This document shows positions 30,523-40,872 of a stretch of DNA of 64,000 bases, one piece after another. Position numbers and translations under genes: made by a program. This stretch comes from Euglena gracilis. Its lineage: Eukaryota > Euglenida > Euglenophyceae > Euglenales. How positions within the stretch are numbered: position 1 is the stretch's first letter; every line of letters begins with the position of its first letter. The notes under the pieces were generated by a model, which was not told where the DNA came from, ran no database searches, and was given only the letters and a program-made list of their open reading frames with translations. The stretch lies in assembly GCA_039621445.1 (NCBI GenBank), contig CP154957.1:34850227-34914226 (forward strand). The letters are read 5' to 3'.

Positions 30523-31240
30523 TTAAGTGGGCGTTGCACCATGTCCCTCCCCTGGGGAAAATTTTCTCCCCCCCCTTCCGGCCAACGAATTGACAATCAC
30601 AATGATGCATGGTTCCAAAAGTCGCCAAGGAAGGTATTCACCATACAGAAGAGGGTCAGAGCGGGATCCCAAATGCGGCCGAGACCACGCTACAATTCTC
30701 CCTTGAAAATCAATCGCAACTTGCACCTTCATCACGTGGTCGGCATATTTCGGTTGATAAGACACATCTCCTGTTTCTCCAGCGAGACACCCCACAGGGA
30801 ATGTGTCTAAAATGGCTGTGACAAAATGTGGGAAATGTTGACAGTGATTGAAATGACGCAATCGATTAGGAAGCGTATGTCATTAACGATGGTCGCAACT
30901 GTGTCATTATCTACACGATCCCAAAACTTTTTCGGCCAACGTCGTACTAGCACACAAAAGGACCCGCATAATACGAAGGGGACAACTTCAAAAAAACAAA
31001 GAGTGCAAAAAGCCGCCCGAAAGAAGCAAATGACACAACCACCCATTTTGCTTGAGGCATTTGCTTTGCACGTGGCCACTGCAGGGCAAGGCCATACTTA
31101 GCATGCATTTCGGCGCATATCTCAGAGCTAAATCCGGTAACCGCACACACCACTCTCTCATTTCCATGCACTCGCTGTCGCCACCAAGCGACGTCTTCGG
31201 GAGGTAGTCGAAAAGGAAGGCACTCCGCCGAGGGACTTCT
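30523..31240 (-). pseudogene. DDE_Tnp_4-like transposase relic
   Basis: The 30,523-30,861 frame contains Leu-Asp-Thr-Phe-Pro-Val (first Asp), then Asp-His-Val-Met-Lys-Val-Gln-Val-Ala, Asp-Phe-Gln-Gly-Arg-Ile and Gly-Ser-Arg-Ser-Asp (second Asp). This is the order found in HARBI1/IS5-type nucleases. Upstream fragments at 31,171-31,080 and 30,950-30,807, in shifted frames, look like its N-terminal helices. The third acidic residue is not reached. Frameshifts show it is dead. Confidence 0.55.
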
Positions 31241-31365
31241 GAGGTACTCGGACTGGGGGACTTCGAGTTGTGTTCAGGGGTTGGGTGTATTGTAAGTCCA
31301 ACCCCCGGCTGCTTCATTTTGTGTTGGTTCATGTATGGGGAGTCGGCTAGAGGCTTGGTTATACG

Positions 31366-31757
31366 GTGCGGGATTGGGATCAATATTTCAGGACGTTGGT
31401 TATTTTGCAAAATGGACATGTGTCTGATTCACTCAAACTTCAGCTTTTTGCAAGGACGCTGGACGACACAAATAAAAAGGAATTGCAATTCCGAACGGAT
31501 TTGAACGAAAAATATCTTTCGAGGAGGAATTTGACAGGCTTGAAGGGAAATATGCTGCATCCCAGCACACCTGTGCCAGAAAAAACTGGTATGATGTGAA
31601 CCTCGTGAACCAAGGGAAAATTACCGTACGGGAATGGCGAGATTTTGTCATAAATTTCAAAATGGCCTGGAAACAGGTGAAAAGCGCCACTGACGATGAG
31701 GCAGAAAGACTGGTCAAGGGAAAACTGCCAAATTTCATTTTTGCATTGGGTCGCCGA
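31366..31757 (+). pseudogene. Solo Gag capsid fragment, R1 relative
   Basis: One frameshift separates two blocks. The first has Trp-Asp-Gln-Tyr-Phe-Arg followed by a Lys-Leu-Gln-Leu-x-x-x-Leu-Asp helix. The second has Ala-Arg-Lys-Asn-Trp and then Trp-Arg-Asp-Phe-x3-Phe-x3-Trp and Ala-Glu-Arg-Leu-Val-x-Gly-Lys-Leu-Pro. The same order occurs in R1 Gag across 35,830-36,100 and 44,802-44,915. It is a diverged paralog with no LTR or pol nearby. Confidence 0.55.
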
Positions 31758-31852
31758 TGAGGAGGAAAGGAAATCAACGTGTGGACCAAAAGTCAAATGT
31801 ACCTTGGAGTGCCTGCAACCGAGTCCGTCCAGATGAAAGAATTTTCTCTAGC

Positions 31853-31918
31853 CGTCCGTCCGTCCGTCCGTCCGTCCGTCTGTCTGTCCGTCCGTCCATC
31901 CGTCCGTCCGTCCGCACA
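31853..31918 (-). repeat. (GTCC)n tetranucleotide tract
   Basis: Runs of CCGTCCGTCCGT with TCTG interruptions; reverse complement of the GGAC tracts elsewhere. Confidence 0.9.
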
Positions 31919-32699
31919 GCTCCATTGAGCATTCGGGTCTGGGAAGAATATTTTTGAGGCGCCGAAGGCGCCGAATTATGGATGATGACGCCCCATTCGA
32001 AGGAACGGCAACTCGCTGCTTCCCATGCGGCTGCACCTCCTACACGCTTGATGAGTTAACCGGACCTTTTGCAACTGGTCGATTAACCGTGCTTGACCGG
32101 GGTCCTTGATCGATTAACCAATTTATGGCGTGCACAAGCGGGAAGCAGAAAAATTCCATGGGATCTGTTTATTTCCCAACAATGCCAAGGGGCCCGAGGT
32201 TCATCCGAACAAAGAGCAGAGCATGTGCAGACTGCTCTGACAGCCGGTTTCGCAAATCACTGTGCAAGAGCTTGAGATGCCCCGTAGAATGGCTTACTTG
32301 CTTATGGGAAAACAACGTACCCCCTACCGATCACAATCATCACCATTGGGGGCGGGGGTGGGTGGTCCGTGCCGTGCCTGAGGGGAGTCAATTTGGGGCG
32401 GGGGCGGGGGATTTAAATTAACCAATTGGGCCTTGTTCGATCGATTAACCGGGGGGTTGTGGTCGATTAACCGAAGATTGTTAACCAAACAACCCTGCCT
32501 CCAAACGAGCCGGCGCTGTATGTTAGAGGTAGGGGCATTTCTGAGCCAGTTGTGCATTCCCCCCCTCCCCCACTCGAAATGGTGCACCAACTCGAAATGG
32601 TGCACCGACTCAACAAGCCGTGGACGACCTAGATAGAGCCCTGAAATGGAAAACTGAGCGAAATTCCCTTCCCTGGTTTGGGCCTGGGGGGGGGGGACT
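31919..32699. other. Non-coding DNA with GATTAACC words
   Basis: TCGATTAACC recurs at 32,080, 32,108, 32,433 and 32,462, with related TTAACC copies, bracketing an otherwise plain 0.3-kb segment. A small GC hairpin (GGCGCCGAAGGCGCC) is at 31,958. No gene is seen. Confidence 0.45.
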
Positions 32700-32780
32700 G
32701 TGAACAGGCTGTTCACGATTATCAGGGTGTTATTTTGGGGGTCCAAATAACGCCCTGTAAATCATGAACAAGCTGCTCAT
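32700..32780. mobile_element. Foldback relative of the 5.7-kb palindromes
   Basis: The left arm (TGTTCACGATTATCAGGG, then TGTTATTT) and the right arm (AAATAACGCCCTGTAAATCA, then TGAACA) are near-complements around a short loop. Confidence 0.6.
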
Positions 32781-32873
32781 GATAAAAAGGAAACCGTCGA
32801 GGGGAGCATGCCGTCGGCCAGCCATCTCACAGGAGAATGAGGTTAGCCACATGCTTGTGGTGGTGAACCTTAC

Positions 32874-33020
32874 CATGCCCCCCCCCCCATATAGCGTCTT
32901 CCCCACAATGTCCCATACCCTCTTGTTTTTTTTCTTGCTTTTCTTGGAGCCCCTTATGTCAAGGCTACTCTCCGTTGGCCAAACCCCCCAATAGTCCCCC
33001 CCCCGATAGTGTCCCGTACT
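32874..33020. mobile_element. Small C-tract MITE fragment
   Basis: CCCCCCCCCATATAG and CCACAATGTCCC at the left and CCCCCCCAATAGTCCCC and GATAGTGTCCC at the right resemble ends of the C-tract element family (TATTGTCCC motif), here in direct arrangement. Confidence 0.4.
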
Positions 33021-33044
33021 CTCCCTGTTTGAAAGTGATGATCA

Positions 33045-33307
33045 GGTCATCATTTTGTGGACGATTTTAGGTGGTGGGAACAGGAATGGAATCGTCATTT
33101 TGACCACTGTAAATTAGTCGTCATTTTAGGACAGCGGGATCGTCACTGAAAGCCACCCCTGTCAAACGTAGGTTATGCGTCAAACGAAAAAATTTGTGTC
33201 ATACGTACCCGTACGTTTGACAGCCGGATAGTCAAAGCAGGCCGGAGTTGTGAAGTCTGCCGGATGAACTGCACGCAGGATACCAGGTTCCCCAAGAAGC
33301 AAACCCT
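33045..33307 (+). mobile_element. Family A copy B, part 1 (left of R1)
   Basis: Reverse complement of about 18,070-18,320, including TGTCATACGTACCCGT, TTGACAGCCGGATAGTCAA and GGATACCAGGTTCCCC. It breaks exactly at the R1 LTR and resumes at 59,172. Confidence 0.8.
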
Positions 33308-33849
33308 TGTTGGCGGAATGGGTCCGCCAAGGGGTTGGTAGGAACAGCCAAATAGCGCAACCCACAGCGGAACAAATTAGAACCCAATCCAAAGGTTTGA
33401 TGAAACAAAAATCTTTCTCTTATCCACAGGGTCCTTCTGTTTTCTTTCTATCACTCTTATCCCTTCTACTACCATCACCACAACTTGTACTTCACATTGG
33501 TGTTCCCAATTGCATCAAAGTCATTCATTTTGCTGCATTTGATTCAAGACTTCTTCCCAAGGGTTTCCAAACGGATTCATTGACTCTTTCCCAAGTATTT
33601 TTACACCCATTGTCCAGGTTTGTTCTTTTTTTCCAAATCAAAGTCCCTCAATTTTCTCTTGCAAACTGTTTGGTGTGAGATAGGACCTGAGCCCATCCTA
33701 GTCCGCACAAGGAAACAAACTTTTGCACCAAAGGGAAAATGCCAGGGGGGAATTCAAAAGTGGATGCTACGCTTCCGGAAAAGGGCAAAACCCAAGTCCG
33801 GGACCCTGTCTCCTCCCCGGCACCAGGACACGGGGGGGAAGGGGAAACA
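33308..33849 (+). repeat. R1 5' LTR
   Basis: 542 bases starting TG and ending CA. It differs from the 3' LTR at two visible positions (T/C near 33,451; G/C near 33,766). The last 111 bases encode the first 37 Gag codons. A pyrimidine-rich TCTCTTATCCACAG at 33,416-33,430 resembles a splice acceptor. Confidence 0.93.
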
Positions 33850-35841
33850 TGGCTAGCAGAGGTTGTTTCTTTGGAGAATGATTCAGAAAGGGTGAATCAG
33901 TTTTTCCCAGAAGAGGGGGGAGAAGATGCCACACTGCTTTTGCAACCCCCACCAACCAGAAATGACCTTCAAGTTGCAATAAGGCCGGAAATGGGGTTGG
34001 TGGAGGTGGGAGGGGAAGAATCAAAAAATGCATCATTTACCACTCTACAGGCAGGTGGAGACCCTTCAAGTCCAAAATTAAGCTTGCAGCTCCATTTTGA
34101 TGACTTAATCCCATCTGCTTTGTGGGAACAATTTATTTCCCAAAATGTGGCAAGGTCTTCCACCCCCCCTCAAAGGCAAGAGGACATTCAAATGACACAG
34201 CACAACACCCCCCTCATGATTGAGGACCAAATGGCACCAATGGAATACACCTCAGATGAAGGGGAGGGGGATTTGAAGGACCCGAGGTTGGCCCCCTCCA
34301 CGGAAAGAAAACACACTTTGAGTGAAACCTCTTCCGAATCAACAAATCCACACAAAAAATTGGCATGTGAGCCGGAAAATGTGGAAAATTCTTCCCAGGA
34401 CACTCAGAAAACCGAGACTTTTGATAACCCCATTTCGGGAATGGATGAAATGCCTATGGATGGGGAGGGGGAATTGGAACCCCCCACAGAATTTTCTCGG
34501 GAACAATGGGACAGTTGGGCAAATGGAGTGGAATCAAGGTTGGGAGGCATTTCTTTATGGATCAGTGACCCGTCGGACCACGTACAACAAAATTTGCAAA
34601 ATTTGAAAAGAGATCAGGGGGCGGACCATGAAAGGTTTGAGGCCACCCTATTGGAATTCCGAAAGGAAGCAGAAAAAAGAATGGAGGGTTCAAGTTCTGC
34701 TTTGGAGGAATTGCGCAAGAATTTCATTGGTGAGGCAAATGATTTTGTGTCCAAAATTATGAGGGACCTCAAGGGAAATGTTATTAATGTCCAAGAGGAG
34801 ACCCTGAAACGGTTTTCGGAAATGGCCACTTTGGACGATGCACATATGAAACAATTGTGTTGTGAATTACAATTGAAAACAAAGGAAAGAGTTGATTTTG
34901 CGGTTGGGACACATTTTGAAAATTTTCGGCAGGAGTTGGCCTCAAAGTTTCAGGATGTTTTGAAGGTGTGTGGCACGCAAAAGGGGGAAATCCAAGAATT
35001 ACAAAAATTTGTTGGGGTGGTTGTTCCCAAAGTTGAATCAATGGAAAATGAAGCACGTGAGTTGAAAAGGGAGTTTCAGGTCCTTTCGGGTTATGTTCAG
35101 AAAACCCTTAGTGTTGTGGAGTCTTTGGACCAGAAACAAAAGCAGGGGTTTCAAGATCCACGGGTGGATGTTTTGGCGCAACAAATACACAACTTTCACA
35201 TATCATCTCAAAAATGTGATCAGTTGGAGAATTCTTTTTTGCAAATGATGCAAGGCTTCTCTTGCTTGGAAAGGAACATTTTGGCCGTTTCTGAAGGGAG
35301 AACAAGGGATGTGCAAAATTTACAATCAAATGTTGGTGAAGAAATGAGAACAATGAAGGAGAAGTTTTTTCAATTACAAGAAACCCAAAACCAGCAAAAA
35401 GGGAAGAAAGCGGGGGAGAGCCCCCCCAGGAAATCGGTGTTGGAAGACTTGGAACCCATGATCAAAAGGGCCATGAAAAGTGTACTGGGGGACGGGAAAG
35501 AAATTGTAACTCAAGCCCCCCAAAACACACCCCGTTTTGAAACATCATCTGTGTCATCAAATGCGAATATCTCACAAACATTGGAGGTTGGTGAAGATTT
35601 GATTCCCCTTGATGGAAACCCATTGTTCCCTTTGGGGGGTGGTGCCATACCAGTCATAAATCCCCCCATCGGATCAGTAAATTGTGCACACATACGACCC
35701 GTGGGTTTACGAGCGAATCCCTCAGCCCCAGCACCCAATGTACCATTTGCTGGTCATCTTATGGTGAGTCCCATACAATCTATTTTGGCGGGGGGGCTCC
35801 AAATTCCTCATTTCAAAGGTGTGAAAATGGAGTGGCAATAA
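33739..35841 (+). CDS. gag: R1 Gag N-terminal part, 700 residues, coiled coil
   Basis: ATG at 33,739 lies inside the 5' LTR, and the frame runs through the primer-binding site. Residues 1-270 are acidic, Pro-rich and probably disordered. Residues about 280-600 show heptad-like Leu/Phe spacing with many Glu, Lys and Gln residues, which predicts a long coiled coil suited to particle assembly. The frame ends at TAA (35,839), but the same frame continues directly into the capsid-like core. The paralog at 31.4 kb has Gln where R1 has the stop, so a CAA-to-TAA nonsense change is likely. No zinc knuckle is present in this part. Confidence 0.8.
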   Translation: MPGGNSKVDATLPEKGKTQVRDPVSSPAPGHGGEGETWLAEVVSLENDSERVNQFFPEEGGEDATLLLQPPPTRNDLQVAIRPEMGLVEVGGEESKNASFTTLQAGGDPSSPKLSLQLHFDDLIPSALWEQFISQNVARSSTPPQRQEDIQMTQHNTPLMIEDQMAPMEYTSDEGEGDLKDPRLAPSTERKHTLSETSSESTNPHKKLACEPENVENSSQDTQKTETFDNPISGMDEMPMDGEGELEPPTEFSREQWDSWANGVESRLGGISLWISDPSDHVQQNLQNLKRDQGADHERFEATLLEFRKEAEKRMEGSSSALEELRKNFIGEANDFVSKIMRDLKGNVINVQEETLKRFSEMATLDDAHMKQLCCELQLKTKERVDFAVGTHFENFRQELASKFQDVLKVCGTQKGEIQELQKFVGVVVPKVESMENEARELKREFQVLSGYVQKTLSVVESLDQKQKQGFQDPRVDVLAQQIHNFHISSQKCDQLENSFLQMMQGFSCLERNILAVSEGRTRDVQNLQSNVGEEMRTMKEKFFQLQETQNQQKGKKAGESPPRKSVLEDLEPMIKRAMKSVLGDGKEIVTQAPQNTPRFETSSVSSNANISQTLEVGEDLIPLDGNPLFPLGGGAIPVINPPIGSVNCAHIRPVGLRANPSAPAPNVPFAGHLMVSPIQSILAGGLQIPHFKGVKMEWQ
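33850..33865 (+). other. R1 primer-binding site, initiator-Met type
   Basis: TGGCTAGCAGAGGTTG directly follows the LTR. Apart from one inserted C it matches the TGGTAGCAGAGG complement of many eukaryotic initiator-Met tRNA 3' ends. It is translated as part of Gag. Confidence 0.75.
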
Positions 35842-36100
35842 TATGAAAGGGATTTGGAGGCAATGTTTGCAACTGCTACAAGCATAAATGGGACCCCCCT
35901 CACCGATACACAAAAGCTTTCCTTGTTGGATCTTACATTGGATCCTATTTCCAAAAAGAAGTTAAGGGTGATGAGAAGTCAAGGACAATCAGTAACGTTT
36001 GCATCATTTTGGGCGGGAATGAAAATTGAGTTTGACTCATCGAGCACCAACTTCGCCCGAGCAAAATGGGAGGGGGTGGTTTGCAAAAACCTTGGGAATG
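35842..36100 (+). pseudogene. gag: R1 Gag capsid-like core, first part
   Basis: In frame with the upstream Gag past TAA, this encodes about 86 residues with a helix Lys-Leu-Ser-Leu-Leu-Asp-Leu, a Phe-Trp-Ala-Gly-Met segment and Ala-Arg-Ala-Lys-Trp. The frame is cut at 36,100 by R2 and resumes at 44,802. Removing R2 (36,101-44,801) keeps the frame exactly. Confidence 0.75.
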
Positions 36101-36539
36101 TGTACGTCCCCTGACTCTATTCCCACTGCCTGTCGGCCTACTTGCACCCTCCCGTGGGAACAGAACCAGGAGAGTAACAAAAAGAAAGTCTTTCACTTAA
36201 CTATTAGTTTTTATTGCCTTTGGGCTTATGCAGAGCACAAGGCAGGTGGAGAAGCCCTATGGGCTACACAAAGAAAATGCAAAGTGATTTGGCTGTCCGT
36301 TTCGGACTTCAAATGAAACAAATCAAACTTGATATTCAAGTGAAGAAGAAAATCAGAATACAAATACCACCTGTGGAGAGGAGAACCAGAATAAGGGTTA
36401 GGTATTCCTAATTCAGGCCGTTGGCCATCTTTAGGAATACCACCTAGCATAGTACTGTGTATGTGGCTCAGAGCTATATATGGCCGTAGGCTTATACCTA
36501 CATACACAGTACCATGGCCTTACGGCTGCCTGGTACACA
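36101..36539 (-). repeat. R2 3' LTR
   Basis: 439 bases, matching 44,363-44,801 with a constant offset of 8262. It contains an ATATATGG motif near 36,477. Confidence 0.93.
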
Positions 36540-36550
36540 TCCCCCTCCCA
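36540..36550 (-). other. R2 polypurine tract
   Basis: On the minus strand GGGAGGGGGA immediately precedes the 3' LTR, the position required for plus-strand priming. Confidence 0.75.
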
Positions 36551-39500
36551 GGGCTATGCCCGATTTCCCTACTGGACCAGGCCAGTCGGAATGCCGGACA
36601 CAGTCCTGGGGACGGGGACCAATCACAGAGCCGTATGCGGCTTTTGGTTCTCCTGTCACCAGGGGTGTGGGAAGGAAAGTGCGAAATAACGCAAGAACGC
36701 GCAAAAGTGGTTAACCGCTTATGCGGTGCCTACTTATTGCGGCAAAGGGGTGGAAGTGGAAGAGCCCGTTGGAAAATGGGGCTGGAAGGTTTCCATTCCA
36801 GAAAGTCCCATCCACCCGGTTTGGGGTGTGTCTATGACACGTGGGGAGGTCTCATTCCATAATCGGAAAAGATTGAAGGGTAGGGTGTGGAATCGGACTC
36901 CCACGACACAGGAAGGGGGAGGAAGGGACCAAGAGGGCGAAGCACAAGAAGATGGTGGCACCTGGCCAGTCATATCTGACCAGGGATAAAGACCTATTTA
37001 CAAAACCAACTGCCGGCGACAGCGATTTTGCCCGGGGGGGAAAGGGGAGAGGAGTGGGGGGCTGGTCTAAAGACCTTACAAAGAATTTTTGCTGTCTGGC
37101 AGTCTTATGGGGGCCTTAAGGCCGAAAAGTAACAAGTTGAGGCTATTATTGCGGTGTGCGCGCTGTACGCTGTGCGTCTTCTTAATGGCGGCCTATACCG
37201 CTGGGGAAGACTTCGCAGCGCGGCACGGACACGATGTTGCCGATGGGGTATCCCCAGAGGCGTATACCTCAGAATAGCGGGCAGTAGCCCTAAAAACTGG
37301 AGATTTGGCATTTGTGCCTTGGGTGTGAAGCCTGTAGGCTGAAGGGTTGGCATTAGCCAAAAATAATGGAGGGGGGTAAGCTTTATCGCCCAGAAACATT
37401 GCCTTGCGGAATATGCATGGCACAAAAATACTACTGGGTGTATACCCGAATCAAAAAAATTTCGGCATATTGCCAAAAGATCATAATGAGGTGTACAACC
37501 GCAGAAAAAATGCGGAATTGTGGCAGGCTGCTGCCAATTCCAAGAACAACTGTGGTTGGTGTGGCTTATACCACTTTGAAAAACCGCAAATGAGCTGTGA
37601 ATGCACATAAAATGGTGGAACATTGTTCCACTGCGATGAAATTCATCACAAAAAGCTGGATTTCACCATTTTTGAGCTATGGTTCTTATAAACCTTGCAG
37701 AATGACACCATTGGTGTTGCAGATGATGACCATTGGGTCCTCCGAATTATATCGGTACGGGGGTTCCACTGAATAAAGTGGGGGGGGGTCCGAATTATAT
37801 CGGTAAGGGGGTCCCACGGAATAAAGTGAGGGGGGTGTGGGGCAAGAATGCCGTTAGTGTGATAAGCAGAAAAAAATACTGCAAATATGACAAAATCTCA
37901 TCATTGGTGACTATGCCACTGAGAAATACTGACTTTTGTCAGATTTTTAGGGAAATCCATATCTGGATTTAGGGCAGAAATGCAGATTCTGCTTCGAGAA
38001 TTGCATTTTTGTCACCAAAAGTGCAACTTTGTTGCATTTTGAGTCATTTAAGACTGCAAATTTGCCAAGTACACATAGTGCTTGTTGAGAGTGTCCAATA
38101 ACACTGCTTGTTTGTTGTTTTACAGCTTTTGGGATTTGGGTGTCTAATAACACCACATCACCCAAAAAGCTGTAAAACTGTGCAAAAATATCGCAAAAAA
38201 AGCAAAAATACGCTCTAAAATACAAGTAAAACATGTCTATGACATCTTGAGCAAAGGAAAAATTGCCTTTATCAGCATATCCCTTTGCATTCCACTCTGG
38301 CATAGTGCCTCATGGTCACTCCCATTAGGGAAATGAGTGCCAGAATAGGGAAAAATCACCAAAAATTGCAGAAAATTAATGATTTAAATGAAAATTTGCA
38401 CATAAGTGCTCATAAAAATGATTCTAGTGAGTCGAAATGACTCCAAATTGTGGGCTATAGCCCTTTGAACTGTACCAGGCCTAATAGCCCATACAGAGGG
38501 GGTAATGGGCAGAATGCTGCCAAAGGTTTTAAAAAATGGCCATTAGCCAATCTGGTAACCAATGGTAATTAGCCATCAGAAACGATGTAGGGAACAGTAT
38601 AGAAGCCTTTCAGGCTGATTTGCCAGTCTGGTACACGATCGTACAAGATCTGGCTCAAAATTTGGCTTTTGGCCGGATTGGCTTGGCTTAATTCAATTTT
38701 TCACGATCTCCTCAAATAAGAGTACCGTGCAGAGTCACAGCGATCTGATAGCATCGCTGGACGGCTCGTCCAACGAGCTTTCGAATGAGGGGTAACATGG
38801 CCTATCGGCCAGCTACAGGCGCTGAGATACGTCTTTGATCTTTTGCCTGTGTGAGTGAGCTTTTGCTATAAGCTCCCATAATTTATTCTACAAAGACAAC
38901 TTTTGGTTTCTATCTCATACGCACTACTACATACAGTCAAACCCTCATGGCACGAGGTGCCATGAAATTTTGAAGCTTTTGTGGTGGTTTTGAGGCTATG
39001 CCAAAGTGACACTTATGCTAATCTGCATAAAACCAGCCTATTTGGCTTGTTTTGGCCAATTCAGCCACTTTCAGCCATGTAATATGGCTTTTTGTGCCAT
39101 TTTTTGAGGTCCTATGGACTTTTCACTCTAAAATATGGATTTGTGGGCCTTTGGTCCTTTTGGTCCTTGCATTTTGTGCAAATTGGTCCTATGGACCCAT
39201 GGACCACATGGGTAATGGCCCATAGGCCTTGCACATCATAGGGTGTATTGGTCACATAGACCTGAGGCAAGTGGTCAAGTCCACAAAATCCATTCATGTT
39301 TGAATGAATTTTCTTCATTTTCTTTTGGGGGGGGGGGCAACTATGTTGCACATAAAAGAAATGAAATTGTGAGCATTTTCCCATATCGGGATTACATTTT
39401 GCCAAAGTATAAGCCATTTAGGCACAAAACTGCTATTTAAGCACAAGTTGTATAAGTTTTCGGGAAAAATGCAGTATTTGCAATACATCCCAAAAACTTT

Positions 39501-40872
39501 ATCACATGACTTGTGTTGCTCTATAGAGCTTTGGGAACACCAAAATATTTTTGGTGTGGGAATCGATTGGGCAAAGAACCGTATTCACATAAAACTTCAC
39601 TTCTTGTTTGCTGTCATCAAACAAAATCTGCAATTTGAGCATGTGGTACAGAAACAAACATCCATGAACAGAATTGCGGATTTCCACACATATATCTTTG
39701 GGAATGATTCCCAAAAGAATATGGGTGGTTTGGGCGTATACCCATGTGTCATAAATGCACGATAGTGCTCACACCACATTGTGAGAAAGGGGGGTTGCCA
39801 AGGTGGGTGGCGCGATACGCGCCGGGTCTAGCACGATACGCGCATGATATGGATATGGCGCGATACGCGCGGGGGGGGGGGGAGTTGCCTCACTGCACAA
39901 CATGTGCGGGGAGGGGGGGGGGGGGGCTAAGCGCGATATGCGCAGGATTCGCGCGACGCGCGGTGTGCGCAATTAGCGCTTGGGGGGGAATGTGAGCTAT
40001 GCGCATCGGCATTGATGTGCGCTATGCGCTTCGGGGGGAATGTGCACATAGTGCTGAATTTGTCTTGCACTTGACAAAAATTGGTCAATGAATAGAGCTC
40101 TCCATTGGAGGTAGAGTGTGGGGGGATTAGTTTTGATGTATATATTCACCTTTGTGTTTGGTTGGTGATTGTGTGGAAAGTTCTCCCAGAGTGCACACCC
40201 TGAGGGGAAGGTGCGGAGTAGTTGTCCTGGTCGCGCATGTCGGTCTGCAGGGGTGAGTGTGTTGGAAAAATGAGTATGCGAATTTTGGAGCTGCTGGGGG
40301 TGTACAGGATTGTCTGAATCGACAAACCTGGTGGAAAACGAAAAGTTGAAAGCAGCTGGGCGACTACTCGGCACCGTTTAAACTTCAGGCCTTAGGGCTT
40401 TCGTCTTGGAACCCAGTGGAACGAATGGGGGTTGAGCTACTTGTTACCCCTACCGCATGTGGAACGTTTGTGGATATGCGGTGGGTAGGGGGGGCACTTT
40501 CTCTTTACCCCGGGTTGAAAACGGTGTTGGTGTTGTAGAAAACGGTGTTGCTGTCATCGAAAACGGTATGTAAAAGTGATGATTAGTGGAAGTTTGAGGG
40601 GGGGGGGAAGAATTTTGCGGTGTTGTGTGCATTCTTGGAGGGGGAATCCACTCAACCACATGGACATTCATGGGCTATCCAATGATGCACCACAACCGGA
40701 AACACAAAACGGTCTATATGTCAAAGGTTCGTGAAAATTTTGAGGGGGGTCACCAAAAAATCCTTGCACACTGACCAGAAAGGATACTGGGCAGGGGATG
40801 ACTAGGGTCGCGACTCCTGTCACCTCCTTTCTAGTACCCTCTGTAGTCCGTGTCCTTGGATTTTTTGTTCCT
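36551..40872. other. R2 internal region without recognisable coding
   Basis: About 4.3 kb where an autonomous element would carry pol. No protease, RT, integrase or chromodomain motif is seen in any frame. The longest frames (for example 37,105-37,623 minus) are Cys/His/Phe-rich and unstructured. Short direct repeats (CCGAATTATATCGGTA near 37,742 and 37,790) are present. Confidence 0.6.
39806..40035. repeat. Cluster of CpG-rich palindromes, GCGCGATACGCGC
   Basis: GCGCGATACGCGC occurs twice exactly (39,810 and 39,858) with at least four variants such as CACGATACGCGC, GCGCGATATGCGC and GCTATGCGC, separated by G tracts. Confidence 0.75.

Noticed and set aside
36551-40872. Degenerate pol gene in R2
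   Set aside because: No Asp-Thr/Ser-Gly, Tyr-x-Asp-Asp, His-His-Cys-Cys or DDE motif was found in any frame.
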